The notes below the pieces were generated by a model. The model ran no database searches, was not told the DNA's origin, and worked only from the letters and a program-made list of their open reading frames with translations. A stretch of DNA of 22,423 nt from CAG-170 sp022779365 (GTDB lineage: Bacteria > Bacillota > Clostridia > Oscillospirales > Oscillospiraceae): contig JALFSI010000012.1 in assembly GCA_022779365.1 (NCBI GenBank), positions 1 to 22,423 of the forward strand. The letters are read 5' to 3'. A program made the translations under genes and the position numbers. Numbering within the stretch: the first letter of the stretch is position 1; each line of letters starts with the position of its first letter. Shown here piece by piece: positions 22,405 to 22,423 of this stretch.

Positions 22405-22423
22405 TTCAGCATTTCTGCGGCTT

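Larger units (their letters stand above)
19983..22423. mobile_element. End of an integrated mobile element with a large serine recombinase (partial)
   Basis: From about 19983 to the window end, base composition drops from GC-rich to near balanced and codon use changes. The genes are a terminal recombinase transcribed outward, a 60-aa protein and a small HTH protein behind a divergent promoter region. This is typical of one end of an integrative element or genomic island. The junction is near the DUF3842 start; the other end lies beyond the window, so the size and cargo are unknown. Confidence 0.75.

Overview
The window looks like chromosome of a GC-rich, Gram-positive member of the Clostridia, most likely Oscillospirales/Oscillospiraceae. 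This is inferred from the glmU-prs-pth-mfd gene order, a lipobox-type solute-binding lipoprotein, codon use rich in G and C, and many palindromic intergenic repeats. I could not run a search, so the taxon is a judgement. The right end (about 19983 onward) is visibly poorer in G and C and carries a large serine recombinase, so it is read as one end of an integrated mobile element that runs off the window.

Layout. (1) 280-7068, all minus strand: a housekeeping block transcribed glmU-like > prs > pth > mfd. It covers cell-wall precursor synthesis, PRPP synthesis, peptidyl-tRNA recycling and transcription-coupled repair. The GlmU has an intact acetyltransferase half but a shortened, motif-less uridylyltransferase half. 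(2) 7194-7703: a GNAT acetyltransferase. (3) 8321-13547, minus strand: a five-gene nickel/peptide-type ABC importer (binding lipoprotein, two permeases, two ATPases). (4) 13700-15902, plus strand: a divergent AraC-family regulator and an MFS transporter. (5) 16276-18959, minus strand: larE-larB-larC, the complete set for building the nickel-pincer nucleotide (NPN) cofactor of lactate racemase-type enzymes. No larA is in the window. (6) 19541-19978: a DUF3842 protein. (7) 19983-end: serine recombinase, a 60-aa protein, a divergent promoter/operator region and a small HTH protein.

How they may work together: the importer's binding protein ends in a His-Gly-His-Gly-His motif and the lar genes need nickel. 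A plausible, unproven reading is a nickel supply plus nickel-cofactor island, with the AraC protein as its regulator.

The gaps between genes are filled by at least three families of short palindromic repeats (called A, B and C here). They are found between genes of the same operon, nested inside one another, tandemly triplicated, and overlapping the stop codon of larC. No tRNA, rRNA or CRISPR array was seen.
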